A stretch of 64,000 nucleotides of DNA from an uncultured Collinsella sp. (lineage in GTDB: Bacteria; Actinomycetota; Coriobacteriia; Coriobacteriales; Coriobacteriaceae). The notes below the pieces were generated by a model. That model did not search any database. It was not told the origin of the DNA and saw only the letters and a list, made by a program, of their open reading frames with translations. Below, in pieces: positions 1 through 15,000 of the stretch. The stretch covers positions 34,407 through 98,406 of the forward strand of contig CABVDH010000005.1 of the NCBI GenBank assembly GCA_902497065.1, given 5' to 3'. A program made the translations under genes and the position numbers. Within the stretch, counting starts at the first letter, position 1; the number at the start of each line of letters is the position of its first letter.

Positions 1-3000
1 ATCCGCCCGCTCCATCACCGCCGTTATCACCCACTACGGCTATGCCCGCCAGGACCGCAAGGCCGGCCCGCGCGAGCCCATCACCGCCCGCCTCGTCGCC
101 AACCTGCTCGAGCGCGCCGGCGTCAACCGCATCATCACCCTCGACCTGCACCAGGGCCAGATCCAGGGCTTCTTCGATATCCCGGTTAACCACCTGTCCG
201 CACTGCCGCTGTTTGGCCAGTACTACAACGACATGCACTTCGACACCGACAACCTGGTTGTCGTCTCCCCCGACGTGGGCCGTGCCAAGGCCGCCAAGAA
301 GCTGTCCGACATGCTCGGCTGCGACCTGGCCATCGCCCACAAGGGCCGTCCGCGCCACAACGCCGCCGAGGTCATGGGCATCATCGGTGACATCAAGGGC
401 AAGACCTGCATCATCAACGACGACATGATCGACACCGCTGGCACCCTGTGCGCCAACGTCAAGGAGCTCAAGGCTATGGGCGCTGGCGACATCTACGTCT
501 GCGCCACCCACGGCATCTTCTCCGGTCCGGCCATCGAGCGTCTGAACGACGCCCCGATCGTCGAGTGCCTCGTCACCGACGCCATTCCCGTCGAGGTCGG
601 CGGCAAGATCAAGACCATCTCGGTCGCCGAGGAGTTCGCTCAGGCCATCTCCGCCGTTTACCACGAGGAGCCCGTCTCCACGCTCGTCGGCGGCGACTTC
701 GCACTGTAATCGCATCGTCCTTGTAACCCGGCGCATCGCCGTCGGAACAGAAGAAACCCCCGCGCTCCCCCTTGCTTCGCAAAGGTCGCGCGGGGGTTTC
801 TTCTGTTCCGACGGCTCGCCCTGCCGCGGCCGCGCTTTTGTCTGGTGGGATTTCGCTGAAACGAAGTCTCGCCTTCGGCGGGCGTGGTAGCCTTTGTCGT
901 TGATTTAACTTTTTATGTAACGGAAGGACAAATATGGCAGCTGCACAGCCGCTTAAGATTCGCATGGTTGCCGGGCTTGGCAACCCTGGCGAGGAATATG
1001 CCGAGACCCGCCACAACGCCGGCTTTAAGGCGATCGACGAGCTGGCCCGTCAGGCCGGCGTCACGTACTGGAAAAACCAGGCCGGCGCCGAGGTCGCGCT
1101 CATCAACATCAACGATCCCGAGGAAGAGGGCGGTAAGCGCCAGATTGTACTGGTCAAGCCGCAGTCGTATATGAATACCTCGGGTGGCCCCATCTCCAAG
1201 CTCTGCCGCGAGTACAAGATCAAGGCCGAGGAGCTGCTCGTAATCCACGACGAGCTCGATATTCCCGCCGGCGACGTCCGCGTTAAGGTGGGCGGCGGCC
1301 ACGCCGGTCACAACGGCCTGCGCTCCATCATCGACAAGATGGGCAGCCGCGACTTCAGCCGCATCCGCACCGGCATCGGCAACCCTCCCGGCAAGATGGC
1401 CGTCGCCGACTACGTTCTTAAGCAGCTGCGCACCCGCGAGGCCGAGGATTTCCAGGACACCTGCGCCCGCGCGGCCGACGCCGCCGGCCTGGCGATCGTG
1501 CACGGCGTGGTCTATGCCCGCGACCATGTCAACGGCGCCGCCTCCGCCAACGGCAAGCACTAAAACCTATCATTTAGGAACAGGTTTATTTTGGCAGGTT
1601 TTACCTGCGGAAACGTCCCAGTTGCGGCATCGCAATCAACCGCGCGCCGACATACATGCATAGCACCCCAAATGGGGCCGGCCTCATCACAACCCGAGGC
1701 CGGCCCCAATTGCCGTTTTACCTGATAAAACCGACCAAAATAAACCTCTCCCCCTTTGGTAGGCCAAAGTGGATAAACCCTGCTCCCAACCGCCGAAGAC
1801 ACACGTAAGTGACATGTCCATGAGGGTATAATTTGCACCGTATGTCTGCACAACGCCTGTGCGCGTACGGTTTTATTCGGGCTACCGTCCATTTCCGTGG
1901 AGGCACGGTTCGGCGGCCCTAACAAGAGAGGGGTTCTATGTATAAGATCCTGGAGAAGACGCAGTTCTCGGAGAAGGTGTTCAAGTTCCGCATCGAGGCG
2001 CCTGCAATCGCCAAGCATGCGCACGCTGGACAGTTCCTCATGGTTCGCGCCAACGAGACGGGCGAGCGTGTCCCGTTTACCCTGGCCGGCTGGAACGGTG
2101 ACGAGGGCTGGGTCGAGTTCATCTTCATGGTGATCGGCAAGACCACCGAGATGCTTTCCACCTACGAGGCCGGCGAGTCGCTGCGCGACGTCGTGGGCCC
2201 ACTGGGCGTTCCTACCGAGATGGCCGAGGGCCCCTGCGCCGTCATTGGCGGCGGCGTCGGCCTGGCAATTGCCTTCCCGGTCGCCAAGCACCTGGTCGAG
2301 ACCGGTCATGAGGTCCACGCCATCATGGGCGCCCGCACCAAGGACCTCCTGCTCATGGAGGACCAGTTCCGCGAGCTCCTCGACGAGGACCACATCCACA
2401 TCACTACCGATGACGGCTCCTACGGCGAGCAGGGCGTTGTTACCGCTCCGCTGGAGCGCCTGCTGCAGGACAAGGCCGTGAGCCAGGTCTTCTGCGTCGG
2501 CCCCGTTCCGATGATGAAGTTCTCGACCCTCACCGCCCAAAAGTACGACACCCCCATCACCGCGTCGCTCAACCCCATCATGGTTGACGGCACCGGTATG
2601 TGCGGCTGCTGCCGCGTCGAGGTGGGCGGCGTGACCAAGTTCGCTTGCGTCGACGGCCCCGACTTCGATGCCACCCTGGTCGACTGGGATGACCTTCGTG
2701 CCCGCCAGGCCGCTTACCGTTCCGAAGAGGGCGAGTCCCTCAAGGCCTATGAGGAAAAGAGCTGCGCATGCCACTAGTTAACGGTCGTTTCGTTGCCGAT
2801 ATGAAGTCGCCCCGCACCCCCGATAACGAGGAGCCGGCTGCCGAGCGCGCCTGCGACTTCCGCCCCGTCGACAAGGGCTTCACCGAGGAGATGGCGCTGG
2901 CCGAGGCCGAGCGCTGCCTCAACTGCAAGAAGCCGTTCTGTGTTGAGGGCTGCCCCGTCAACATCAACATCCCCCGCTTTATCGAGCAGATCCGCGCGAA

Positions 3001-6000
3001 GGACTTCGGCGGCGCTCTCGATACCATCCGCGAGGACTCCATGCTTCCCGCCATCTGCGGTCGCGTCTGCCCGCAGGAGAACCAGTGCGAGGGTAAGTGC
3101 ATCCGTGGTAAGAAGTCCGAGCCCGTGGCCATCGGCCAGCTCGAGCGCTTCCTGGGTGACCGCCCCGAGCTCGCCTCCACGCCCAAGATGGCTCCCAAGA
3201 ATGGCAAGAAGGTCGCCGTCGTCGGTTCCGGCCCGTCCGGCATCACCTGCGCCGGCGAGCTCGCCCGCAACGGCTTTGACGTCACCGTCTTCGAGGCCTT
3301 CTTTACCGGCGGCGGCGTGCTGGTCTACGGCATCCCCGAGTTCCGTCTGCCCAAGGCGGTCGTCAAGCGCGAGATTGACGGCCTGGAGGACATGGGCGTC
3401 AAGTTTGAGTACAACTCCGTCGTGGGCAACATGGCCACGGCCGAGGAGCTGTTCGAGCAGGGCTTCGACGCCATCTATGTGGCGACCGGCGCTGGCCTGC
3501 CCAAGTTCCTCAACGTCCCCGGCGAGAACCTGCCCAACGTCTTCTTCGCGAACGAGTACCTCACCCGCGTGAACCTGATGAAGGCCAACAAGTTCCCCGA
3601 GTACGACACCCCCACCAAGCACGGCAAGAACGTCGTCGTCTTTGGTGGCGGCAACGTGGCTATGGACGCCGTCCGTACCGCCAAGCGTCTGGGCGCCGAG
3701 CACGCCATCATCGCCTACCGTCGTACCGAGGACGAGATGCCCTGCCGTCGCGCCGAGCTGCACCATGCTAAGGCCGAGGGCGTCGAGGTTCTGCCGCTCG
3801 TCTCCCCGCTCGAGTTTGTCGCTGGCGAGGACGGCTCCGTGTGCGCCGTCAAGGTCCAGAAGATGGAGCTCGGCGAGCCTGACGAGTCCGGCCGTCGTCG
3901 CCCGGTGCCCATCGAGGGCGCCATCGAGGAGATTCCCTGCGACGTCGCAATCTCGGCTATCGGCACCAACGCCAACCCCTTCGCAAAGAAGATCGGCGGC
4001 AAGATGGAGCTCAACAAGTGGGGCTACATCGTTGCCGACGAGGAGACTGGCCAGACCACCGATCCCCGCATCTGGGCTGGCGGCGACATCGTCACCGGTG
4101 CCGCTACGGTCATTCTGGCGATGGGCGCCGGCAAGAAGGCCGCTGCCTCCATCACCAAGAGCCTGCTGGGCGAGTAATCACCTACAGCGCTAGCCATCAA
4201 ACGGCAAAGTCCCCGTCGAGCACACGCCCGGCGGGGACTTTTTCTATGCCGACCACCCAACCACCACGATGGGGACAGGCACCTTTGTGATGGTTTTGGT
4301 CGGTTAGCCTTCGAGCTGGGCCACTTTGTAGCGGTAGGCAGCGGCGATAACGTCTTTGCAGCCCTCGCGGCCCAGCTTGGCGCGGTTGACGACGATGTCT
4401 TTACCGCTCGTCATCTTCCACTTTCCGGCACTGTAGCGCTTATAGAACGCCTCGCGCGCCTTCTGCTGCTGTTTGACCAGCTTGGCACCCTTCTTTTTGT
4501 TAAGGCCACGCTTCTTGCGCACGATCTCGACGCGGTCCTCAAAGGGTGCGGTCACCAGCACGGCAATGTGGTTGGGGTTGTTGCGCAGCAGATAATCGGA
4601 CAGGCGGCCTTCGATAATGCAGCTCTCGGTCTCACCCAGATCCAAAATCACCTGGCTCATCTTTTGGAACAACTTGTCCGAGTACGAACGCGCATCGTAG
4701 CGGTCGGGCAGAAACGCCATGTTCTCCACGGCCAGACGCTCGTCGTAGGCGGCCATCTTGTCGAGCGACTCGCCCGCGCGCAGCGAAGCACGCACCAGCA
4801 GCTCGTTATCGTACAGCGGAATCCCCAGCTCATCGGCGAGGATACGACCAATCTCGTGGCCCTCGGCGCCAAAGTCGCGCGCGATGGTAATGACCACAGG
4901 ACTCTTCTTATTCACCAGATCGCTCATCGCGATTCCTTTCTCTATGTGACAAAGGGGCTGTCCCTTTGCCACATTCTACGCTGCCACCATTCGCCTCTGA
5001 TACGCTCGGACCAGCAGCGAGATACCAAAGTTGAGCACAAAGTACATCGCAAACACCAGGCCGTAGAGCATAAGCACCTGCGACAGGTCGATCGCGTGGG
5101 CCATCACGACGTTTGCCGTGTACATGAGCTCGGCCACGTTAATGCCCGAAAGATACGAGCTGTCCTTAATGACGGTCGTGCACTGGCTAAACAGCGCCGG
5201 AATGATCGTCTTAAACGTCTGCGGCAGAATGATGTAGCGCATGGTGGCAAAGAAGCCAAAGCCCTGGCTCTGCGCTGCCTCAAACTGGCCGCGCGGAATC
5301 GAGTTGAGGCCGCCGCGCACAATCTCGGCCATAACAGCGCTGGTAAACAGCGTAAAGGCGATGGTCGAAATCACAATGTCCAAACCCTGCACCGTAAAGT
5401 AGATAAACAGAATCCACAGCAGGTTCGGCGTGCAACGGAACAGCTCGATGTAGGCGCTCACCAAAATACGGAACGGGCGGGGCGCATAGCTTTTAACGAG
5501 CGCCAGCACCGTGCCAAAGATGAGCGAGAAAAAGATCGACAGCGCCGAGATCTCGATTGTCTTAACAAAGCCGCCCCAAATGTAGAGCAGGTTGGTCGCG
5601 TTGAAGATTTCCATGCGCTAGGCCTCCTCTACGTTGCCGAGCCCCAGCTCGGCCAGGCTCACGCCGCGCGGACGCTCCTTGGAGCGGCGCTCGAGCCACT
5701 GCACCAGCATGGCGAGCGGAAAGCAGATGATGAAGTACATAAGGCAGCAGACGATGTATCCCTGCAGGTAACCGTACAGACTCACAAAGTTGTCGGAACG
5801 GTACATAAGGTCGCCGCCGGCCACAAGCGCCAGCACCGACGTGTTCTTGACCAGGTTGAGCGCCTGGTTACACAGCGGCGGCAGAATGATCTTGAACGTC
5901 TGGGGCAGCACGATGTACCAGTAGGCCTGCGCACGGGTGAAGCCCTGGCTCTGGGCCGCCTCCATCTGACCGCGCGGAACCGCCTCGATACCGGTGCGGA

Positions 6001-9000
6001 TGACCTCCGAAATGTAGGCCGCGTGATACAGGCCCACGCCCAAGAAGCCCAGCACGAACGGCGCGATGCGCACCGGCTGGTCGGCACCGGTTATGGCCTG
6101 CAAAAACTGTGGACCGGCCATGTACATAAAGAGCACCTGCACGGGCAACGGGGTGTTCTGGTAAAACTCCACGTACACGCGGCTTATGGCGCGCAGCACG
6201 CGCGAACGAGTGGTGGAGAACACGCCCAGCAGCGTGCCCAGCACCAGCGACAGCAGCAGACCGGCAACGACCACCTGCAGCGTCACGCCAAAGCCCTCCC
6301 AGAAGGGCCCCATGTTTTGAAATGTCGTCGACCAACGGTCGGCGTCAAATAATCCTTCGAGCATTTGATTCCTTCCTTGGACGATGCGCCTATACAAGAC
6401 CCCAGGTCTTGATCTCTTGGTCGAGCCAGCCGTCGGCCAGGCGATCGCAAATCACCTGATCGACCACGGCCGAAAGGTCGCAGCCCTTCTTGGTTGCCAC
6501 GCCGTAGCCCTGCTCGCCAAACTTGACCTCGGGCTGCAGCAGCTCAACGGTCTCGTTCATGTAACCGGCCAGCGTGGAGCGGTCCATGGCAAAGACGTCG
6601 ATATTGCCGGCGTCGAGCGAACTCTTGATGATGGGGTAGCCGCTAAAGGCCCTAAACTCGGGCTTGCAGCTAAAGCCGTTGTCCTTGATCATCTGCTCGA
6701 TCAGGCCCTGCGTGGTGGCACCCTGGCTCACGCCAATGACCTTGCCATCCAAATCCTCAATCGAAGTAAAGCCCGAACGCTTCTTGACCATGAGTCCCAC
6801 GTAGTCGGTGCGGTATGGCGTCGAGAAATCCCAGCTCTTCTTGCGCTCGTCGGTTATGGTGTAGGTCGCCGCGACCACGTCGAGTTGGCCGTTGTCGATC
6901 AGCGGGCCGCGCGTCTTGGGCGTTACGTCGGTAAACTCGACTAGCTCCTGGGCGCGAGCATCCTTGTAGCTCACACCAAAGACGGCAGCGGCGATCTGGT
7001 AGCACAAATCGACTTCCATGCCCTCAAAGCGGCCCTTGGCGGTGTCGTAATAGCCGTAACCGGGAACGTCCTTCTTAACGCCGGCATTCAGATGGCCACG
7101 CGACTTGATGGCCGCAAGCTTAGACCCCTTGTCGGAGCCCTCGCCGCTGGTGGAGTTGCCGCAACCGGCAAGCGCGGTCCCCGTCAGCGCAAGCATGCCG
7201 GCGCCAGCCAGCTGCAAAAAGTGACGGCGCGACACGGCCGCCCTCGTCATATCCGTCATGTCCATCACCGCGCCTAGTGCAGAATCTTGGACAGGAACTC
7301 GCGGCAGCGCGGGTTCTCGGGGTTATCGAAGAAGTGCTCGGGCGTGCCCTCCTCCAGAATGCGGCCGTCCTCCATAAAGATGACGCGGTCGGCCACCTGA
7401 CGCGCAAAACCCATCTCGTGCGTCACGCAGATCATGGTGATGTCCTCCTGCGCGAGCTCAATCATAACGTCCAGAACCTCCTGGACCATCTCGGGGTCGA
7501 GCGCCGAGGTCGGCTCGTCAAACAGGATGATGGGCTGCTTGGTGCACAGGGCACGGGCGATGGCGATGCGCTGTTGCTGACCGCCCGAGAGATTCTGCGG
7601 ATACTCGCCGGCCTTATGCGCCATGCCAACGCGCTTGAGCGCAGCGATGGCGATCTCGGTCGCCTCCTCCTTGCTCTTCTTTTGTAGCTTGATGGGCGCG
7701 AGCGTCAGGTTGCCGAGCACCGTCATGTTGGGATACAGGTTGAACTGCTGAAACACCATGGAGCTATACTTGCGAGCCATCTCCAGGTGATTCTTTTTGG
7801 TGAGCGGCCTACCGTCGATGACGACCTCGCCCGACGTGGGCTCCTCCAGATAATCGACGCAGCGGATGAGCGTCGACTTACCCGAACCGGAAGGCCCGAT
7901 CATTACGAGCTTCTCGCCGCGTTTGACGGTGAGATTGATATCTTTGAGCACATGCAGGTCGCCAAAGTACTTGTTGAGATGCTTGATCTCGATCATGTCT
8001 GCCATGAATGTCCCTTCCCTGCGTTTACACGAGTTGAACTATTGTACGGAAAGAACCGCGTTTCCGCAGCCCACACTACATTCCCGTAAAGAACCCGCAA
8101 CCTTCCACCTGCTCGTTGGCACTCATTGGGGACAGACTTAAATGAGTGCCTGCTCATTGGGCACTCATTTAAGTCTGTCCCCAATGAGTGCCCAGCCCAG
8201 CAAAAAGGGGCGCGACCATGACGGCCACGCCCCCTCAGCATCAACTATGTACCGCTCGGCCCTTAAGCCAGCTTTGCGCCGACGATCTTTGCTGCGGCCG
8301 GCTTATCGAAGTTGCCGCCGGTGGCCTTGCCGAGTGCACCCATGACCTGGCCCATCTGCTTCTTGGACGTGGCGCCCAGCTCGGCGATGACCTGCTCGAT
8401 CAGGGCCTCGAGTTCCTCGCCCGAAACCTGCGCGGGCAGCAGGCTCTCCAGAATCTTGACCTGCTCGGTCAGGTTGTCGGTACGCTCCTGGTCGGTACCG
8501 GCCTTAATGGACATCTCCAGTGTCTCACTCGTCTGCTTAATCAGACGCTTGATCATGTTGTTGACGTCTTCCTCGGTCACATCGCGACGCTCGTTGACCT
8601 CGATATTCTTCACCTCGGCCTTAACCTGGCGAATGATAGACAGGCGAACCTTGTCCTTGGCCTTCATGGCCGCAATCATTTCCTTCTGCAGCTCTTCGTT
8701 GGTCATCTGCATATCCTCCTCAATAGCGTGGGCGGTACTCACGCGTGCACCGCCCCATGATTACTTAGTCGTCGACGAATCGTCGGTCGAACTCTTGGTG
8801 ACGCCCTTCAGGCTGACGTTATACGGCACGTCCTTGGGCATGGGGTTAACGGTGATGTCGGCGTCCTTCTTGTACTGCTCCAGCCACTCGCTGTACGCAG
8901 TGCTTGCCGCCTGCGTCTTCACCACGTTGGAGACGTACTTCTTGATGTCCTTGGGCACCTGGTTGATGTCATCAACCTGATTATCGACATGGAAGTAGTC

Positions 9001-12000
9001 AGTGCACTTGATGATGTGATAACCATAGGTCGACTCGACGACGTCGCTCACATCGCCCTTGTTGAGCCCCTCGAGCGCCGTCTGGTAGCTGTCGACGAAA
9101 GTGGTGAGCTTATCCCAGCCCACATCGCCCTTCTTCTCCTTGGAACCGGTGTCCTCGGAGTACTGCTCAACGGCGTCCTCAAAGCTCAGCTCACCGGAGT
9201 TGATCTTGTCCAGACACTCCTGCGCCTTGGCCTTGGCGGCAGCCTTGTCTTCGTCGGAAGCGTCAGAATCGACCTTGATCAGGATATTCGACGAACGACG
9301 GGCATCGTTATAGTTGGACAGGTTCTCATTGATGTAATCGACGATCTCGCTGTCCTTGGGCTTGCTGGTGGGCGCCACGGCATCCTTGAGCTTTTGCTGT
9401 GCCAGGCTCTCCTTGAGCGAGTCCTTGTAGGTGTCCTCGGTGTAGCCATAGGTCTTAAGCGTCTTCTTAAAGGCCTTGGCACCGCCCGCGCTCTTGCACG
9501 CGTCCTTCCAAGCCTTCTCGACCTCCTCGTCCGACACCGTCACGCCGTTCTCCTTCTGTGCCTGTTGAAGCAGAATCTGTTGCGTGTAGGAGTCGATAAG
9601 CTGCTTGCGGTACTTCTTGGGCGTGAGGTCGCTGTCGACCAGGTACTGTGCCCAGTCCTTGTCCTTGGTGTAGCCGTAGGACGTACGCATGCTCATGATC
9701 TGCTTGGTCACGGTGTCCTCGGTAAGGTTGGTGCCGTTGATAGTAGCAGCGACACCGCCGGTCAGCTTGTAGCCCGAGGTGTCCTCGGCCTGCGACATAA
9801 GGCCGGAGCACGCCATCGCCGAGACGGAAAGCAGCATCGCCAGCACACCGATGACCACCAGGACGATCTTGACGGTCTTAGACACGTACGTCTTGCGTTG
9901 CTTCTTGCGAGAGCTGGAGGCAGCGCGAGCCTGCTGCTCGGGCGTCGGCGCGGCCTCGGAGTTCTTTTTCTTATTTGCCATAGTCGGCCTTTCGCATAAC
10001 GAATCGAACAAACGCCATTGTGTCACAACGCGGCCCCCGCGGCACGCTTGGTACATTGGGGGCAGGTTAATCTGCACCATTTTGGTGCAAAGGGGGCAGA
10101 TGCGGCACTTGGCAGTTGGGGAGGTTCTTTATGTGCCGGCAGTTAGGGACAGTCCCCCAAGTGCCGACAGAAAAGGAACGTCCCCCAAGTGCCGACTCAG
10201 CCCCACCCTAGAAGTGGCGGCGGATGGCGTCGACCATGCCCTGCGGCGTGGTCTGGCCGAGCACGTCGGCTGCGGCATCGGCATCCATAAAGATATTCAT
10301 GAGCGCTTGCAGGGCCTCGACTTGGCCGCCCGGCTCGGCAATGCCCAGATTAATGACGATCTGCGCCGGCACCGGAGCGCCCATGCCAGCCATAGCGTTA
10401 AATGTCACGGGCGCGGCGGGCTTCACCACCGCGATATAGGGCTTGGCCACAAACCCCGGGTCGGTGTGCGGGATAGCGATGTTGGCCGCCGGCATGGCAA
10501 GGCCCGTGGGATAGGCATCTTCACGCGTGCGGACGGCGTCGAGCCAACCGGATGCAATGTAGCCACGTGGTGCAAGCTCGCCCTCAAGCCGCGCGAACAC
10601 CTCATCCGGCGTCGCACACTCCCAATCAAAAAACACCAGCTCAGGCGTAAACAGCGCTTCGTTATCCGCCATGCGCTCACCTCTCTCTCACCTAGCCATC
10701 GGGGACGTTCTTAAATGACTAGTCGTTAAAGAACGTCGCAGGTGACTACCCAAAACAAAGGGTGGCCACGTGCGCCTTGGCGCCAATGACCACCCTGACT
10801 ACTCGGCTAAATTGTACTGTGCGCCGCTAGCCGCGAGGCGCGTCAATTGCGACCTTGCCGCTCTCCAGCACGTGGACGCGGCCGTCGGCGAGCATTTGCA
10901 CGACCTCGGGATACAGCACGTGCTCAATCGCGTGGATGTGTTCCTCGAGCGTGTCGACATCCCAGCCCTCCTCAACAGCCAGCGCACGCTGGGCGATGAT
11001 GGGACCGTTGTCGTAGATCTCGTTGGCAAAATGCACGGTCACGCCAGTTACCTTGACGCCGCGCGCAAAGGCATCGTCGATCGCATGCGCGCCGGTAAAG
11101 CTCGGCAGCAGTGCCGGATGCAAGTTGACCACGCGGTTGGGAAACGCCGCCAGCAGCGGCGTGTGCACCATGCGCATGTAACCGGCCATGACCACATATT
11201 CGCAGCCGCGCTCGAGCAGCTCGTGCGCGATGATCTCGTCGGCGGCGATGGGGTTGGCATAGACATCCTTGGACAGCGTAAGCGTCTGGATGCCCGCGCG
11301 CTCAGCGCGCTGCAAACCCTTAGCCGAAGGACGGCTCGACACCACAAGCTCAATCGAAGCGTTGAGTTTGCCGGCAGCGATCAGATCGATCAGCGCCTGC
11401 AGGTTGGTACCCGAACCGCTGATGAGTACACCGATCTTGAGCGGCTCGGCCGTATCGGTACCGGTCGGACGGGTATAGGGCACAAAATCCAGGCCCTCGG
11501 CAGCAGTCATCTGCTCGTTAGCGCTCATCGGAGTACACGACCTTACCGGAACCCTCGACGCACTCGCCCACGCGGAACGGCTTCTCGCCCAGCGCGACCA
11601 GAGCCTCGGTCACCGCGGCCTCGTCCTCGGGGGCGACGATCAGGCACAGGCCAACGCCCATGTTGAAGGTCTTGCATGCCTCATTGGGCGCGAGCTCGGC
11701 CTGGCGCGAGACGTAGGTGATGACGGGCGGAACGTCCCAACCCATCTCGACGCCGTTACGGGTGACCACGGCATCGACGTCGTCGGCAAGCGCGCGGTTG
11801 AGGTTCTCGGTAATACCGCCGCCAGTGATGTGGGCGATAGCGTGCACGTTGGCGCCGCCGCGCAGCAGCTCCAGAATCGGCTTGACGTAGATGCGCGTGG
11901 GAGCCAGCAGGGCGTCTGCCAGCGATGCGCCGCCGAGTTCCTCGAGCGGACGGCTCAGCTCCTCGGCCTTAGCGGCGGCCTCGGGCGTGCCCGGCTTAAT

Positions 12001-15000
12001 GCCGTCGACGCCAATGACCTTGCGCACGAGCGAGTAGCCGTTGGAGTGCACGCCAGTGGAAGGCAGGCCCAGGATCACGTCGCCGGGGCGGACGTTCGCG
12101 GGGTCGAGCATCTTGGGACGGTCGACGACGCCCACGGTAAATCCGGCAAGGTCGTAGTCGGCAGGAGCCATGACGCCGGGGTGCTCGGCCATCTCACCGC
12201 CCACGAGCGCGCAGCCCGCGAGCTTGCAGCCGTCGGCCACACCCTTGATGATCTTTGCCATGTGCTCGGCCTCGATGTGGCCGATGGCAACGTAGTCCAG
12301 GAAGAACAGCGGCTCGGCGCCCGAAGCCAGAATGTCGTTGACGCACATAGCAACCAGGTCCTGGCCCACCGTCTCGTGACGGTCCATGATCTGGGCGAGC
12401 ACGAGCTTGGTGCCCACGCCGTCGGTACCGCTAATCAGAATCGGGTCTTCCATATCCTTAAGCGCGGCGGCCGAGAACAGGCCACCGAAGCCACCAATAC
12501 CGCCGATGACCTCGGGGCGATTGGTGTCCTTAACCATTTGCTTAATAGCGTCGACGGCGCGGCCGCCCTCGGCGGTATCGACGCCGGCATCCTCATACGT
12601 CACATGCTTGCTGTCGCTCATCTGAGCCTTCCTCTCCCACTACCGTGGCGCCGCCCGGGCGCCAAACGGTGCTCATAGTTGCGTTCATTTCGGCGCGCGC
12701 CATAACAGCACACGCCGTCATATCAACAAAACAGCAGGTAAAACCTACCAAAATAAACCTGTCCCTACATGGCAGGCTTTAGGCCTCGCCGTGCTCCTCT
12801 TCCCAGCTGCGGTCGTCGTATTTCTCGACCACGGCGTCGTCGTCAAAGTGCAGCGGCTTGTCCAGGTTGCGGGGCTTAAAGCCCTCCATGAACTTGTCGC
12901 GGCCAAAGCTCTCGGGAATCGCCACGGGATAGCGGCCGGTAAAGCACGCGTCGCAGTAGCCGCCCTTGGGCATGACCTTCAGCAGGCCCTCGACCGAAAG
13001 GAAGGCCAGCGAATCGGCGCCGATATACTCGCAAATCTCGTCGACCGTCTTGTTGGCGCTGATAAGCTGCGACTGCACGTCGGTATCGATACCGTAGAAG
13101 CACGGCCAGATGACCTCGGGCGAGTTGATGCGAATGTGAATCTCCTTGGCGCCGGCGTTGCGCAGCATCTTGACGAGCTGCACCATGGTGGTGCCGCGGA
13201 CGATGGAGTCGTCAATGACAACCAGGCGCTTGCCCTCGATGTTGTCGCGCAGCGGGTTGAGCTTCATACGCACGCCCATGGCACGCAGCTCCTGCGTAGG
13301 CTCGATAAACGTACGGCCCACATAGCGATTCTTGATAAGGCCCTCGCCAAAGGGAATACCGCTCTCGTGCGAATACCCCTCCGCGGGCGGCAGGCCGGAG
13401 TCAGGCACGCCGATGACCAGGTCGGCCTCGACGGGCTCCTCATGTGCCAGCTGACGACCCATGTCATAACGGCAGGCGTAGACGCTCTTGCCGTTCATGA
13501 TGGAATCGGGGCGAGCGAAGTAGACCTGCTCAAAGATGCAGTTGGCAGGCTCTTCGGCGGCAGGCACGCCCTGCTCGGACACAAGGCCCTCGGCGCTGAT
13601 GCGCAAAATCTCACCGGGACGGACGTCGCGGACGTACTCGGCGCCCACAATGTCGAGCGCGCAAGTCTCGGAGGCGACGACCCAGCCGCCGGCGCGCGTG
13701 ACATGGGTGGTGGCGTCGACCGTCGCGGCGCCGTCCTGCGACGGCAGCTGCGAAACGGATGCGGCGTCGGCCTGGTCCAGGCCCTCGTCCACCAGCTTGC
13801 CCAACACCAGCGGGCGAATGCCATGCGGGTCGCGGAAAGCGTAGAGCGCCTGCTCATTGATGAGCGTCATGGCGTAGCCGCCGCGCACGAGCTCCATGGT
13901 CTTGCGAATGCCCTCGCGCAGATGGCCTGTACGCTGAGTAAAGTAGCCGATGAGTTTGGTCGCGACCTCGGAATCCGAGTTGGAGAGGAACGGCACGCCC
14001 AGCTCGATCAGCTGGCGGCGCAGCTCGTCGGTGTTGACGAGGGTGCCGTTGTGCGCGAGCGCGATAATGACGCTATTGATGGTAGAGAGGTGCGGCTGAG
14101 AGGCTTCCCAGCTCTTGGCGCCGGCGGTGCCGTAGCGCACATGACCCACGGCCAGCTGACCGGAGAGCGTCGACAAGTCGGCATTGGAGAACACGCGGTC
14201 GAGCAGGCCCAGATCTTTGCGGACCATAACCGTACCGCCGTCACCAACAGCGATTCCCGCCGATTCTTGGCCACGGTGCTGCAGTGCACGCAGGCCAAAG
14301 TACGTCAGTCGAGCCACGTCGCGATCGGGCGCCCAGACACCAAAAACGCCGCATTCCTCATGCAGCTGGTCAGAGTCCGGATCATACGTCGACATGGCGT
14401 TCACCTGTCCCGCGGCACGCTCGGCCGCGCGGATGGTTTCTTGAGACATGGCATCCCCTCAGAGCCTCGTATTTTGGCGTTACCCGCCTTATTATACGCA
14501 CGGCGCGACGCGCTCCCCCGCGCATGAGCAGCGCTTTTTAAAAGCCCACCGAGCTAATAATCCGTTTTGCGGCCTAACATTTTATTGGTCTGTCCAGTGC
14601 AAGCGCCCACGCCCCCAGATGGCCGCCGCGTCCACCGTTGAGGGTTGCATTGTTGCAATTGGGACGTTCGTCCTGTCTTTTGGCAGGTCGGCGGCGTATC
14701 CTTGTAATCTAGGACAAAGCGAGAAAGGTTCTGTATGGATCGAAACGGACTCGACCCCAGCGTCCCCAGCGCCACGGAGGTCAAGAAGATTCCCCTCATC
14801 ATTAAGGTGTACGCCGTCCTGTGCATCCTGTCCGGCGTGGGCACACTCCCGTCGGTCGCCGCCTTTATGTGGCAGGTCATCACCGCGCTCATTAACGGCA
14901 ACGCCGCCGCCAAGCTCGGCGACAATATGCTGGTCTCGGTTGGACTCATTGTCGCCGGCATCATGCTCTCTGCGGCAAGTGCCGTCATCCTGATCATCTT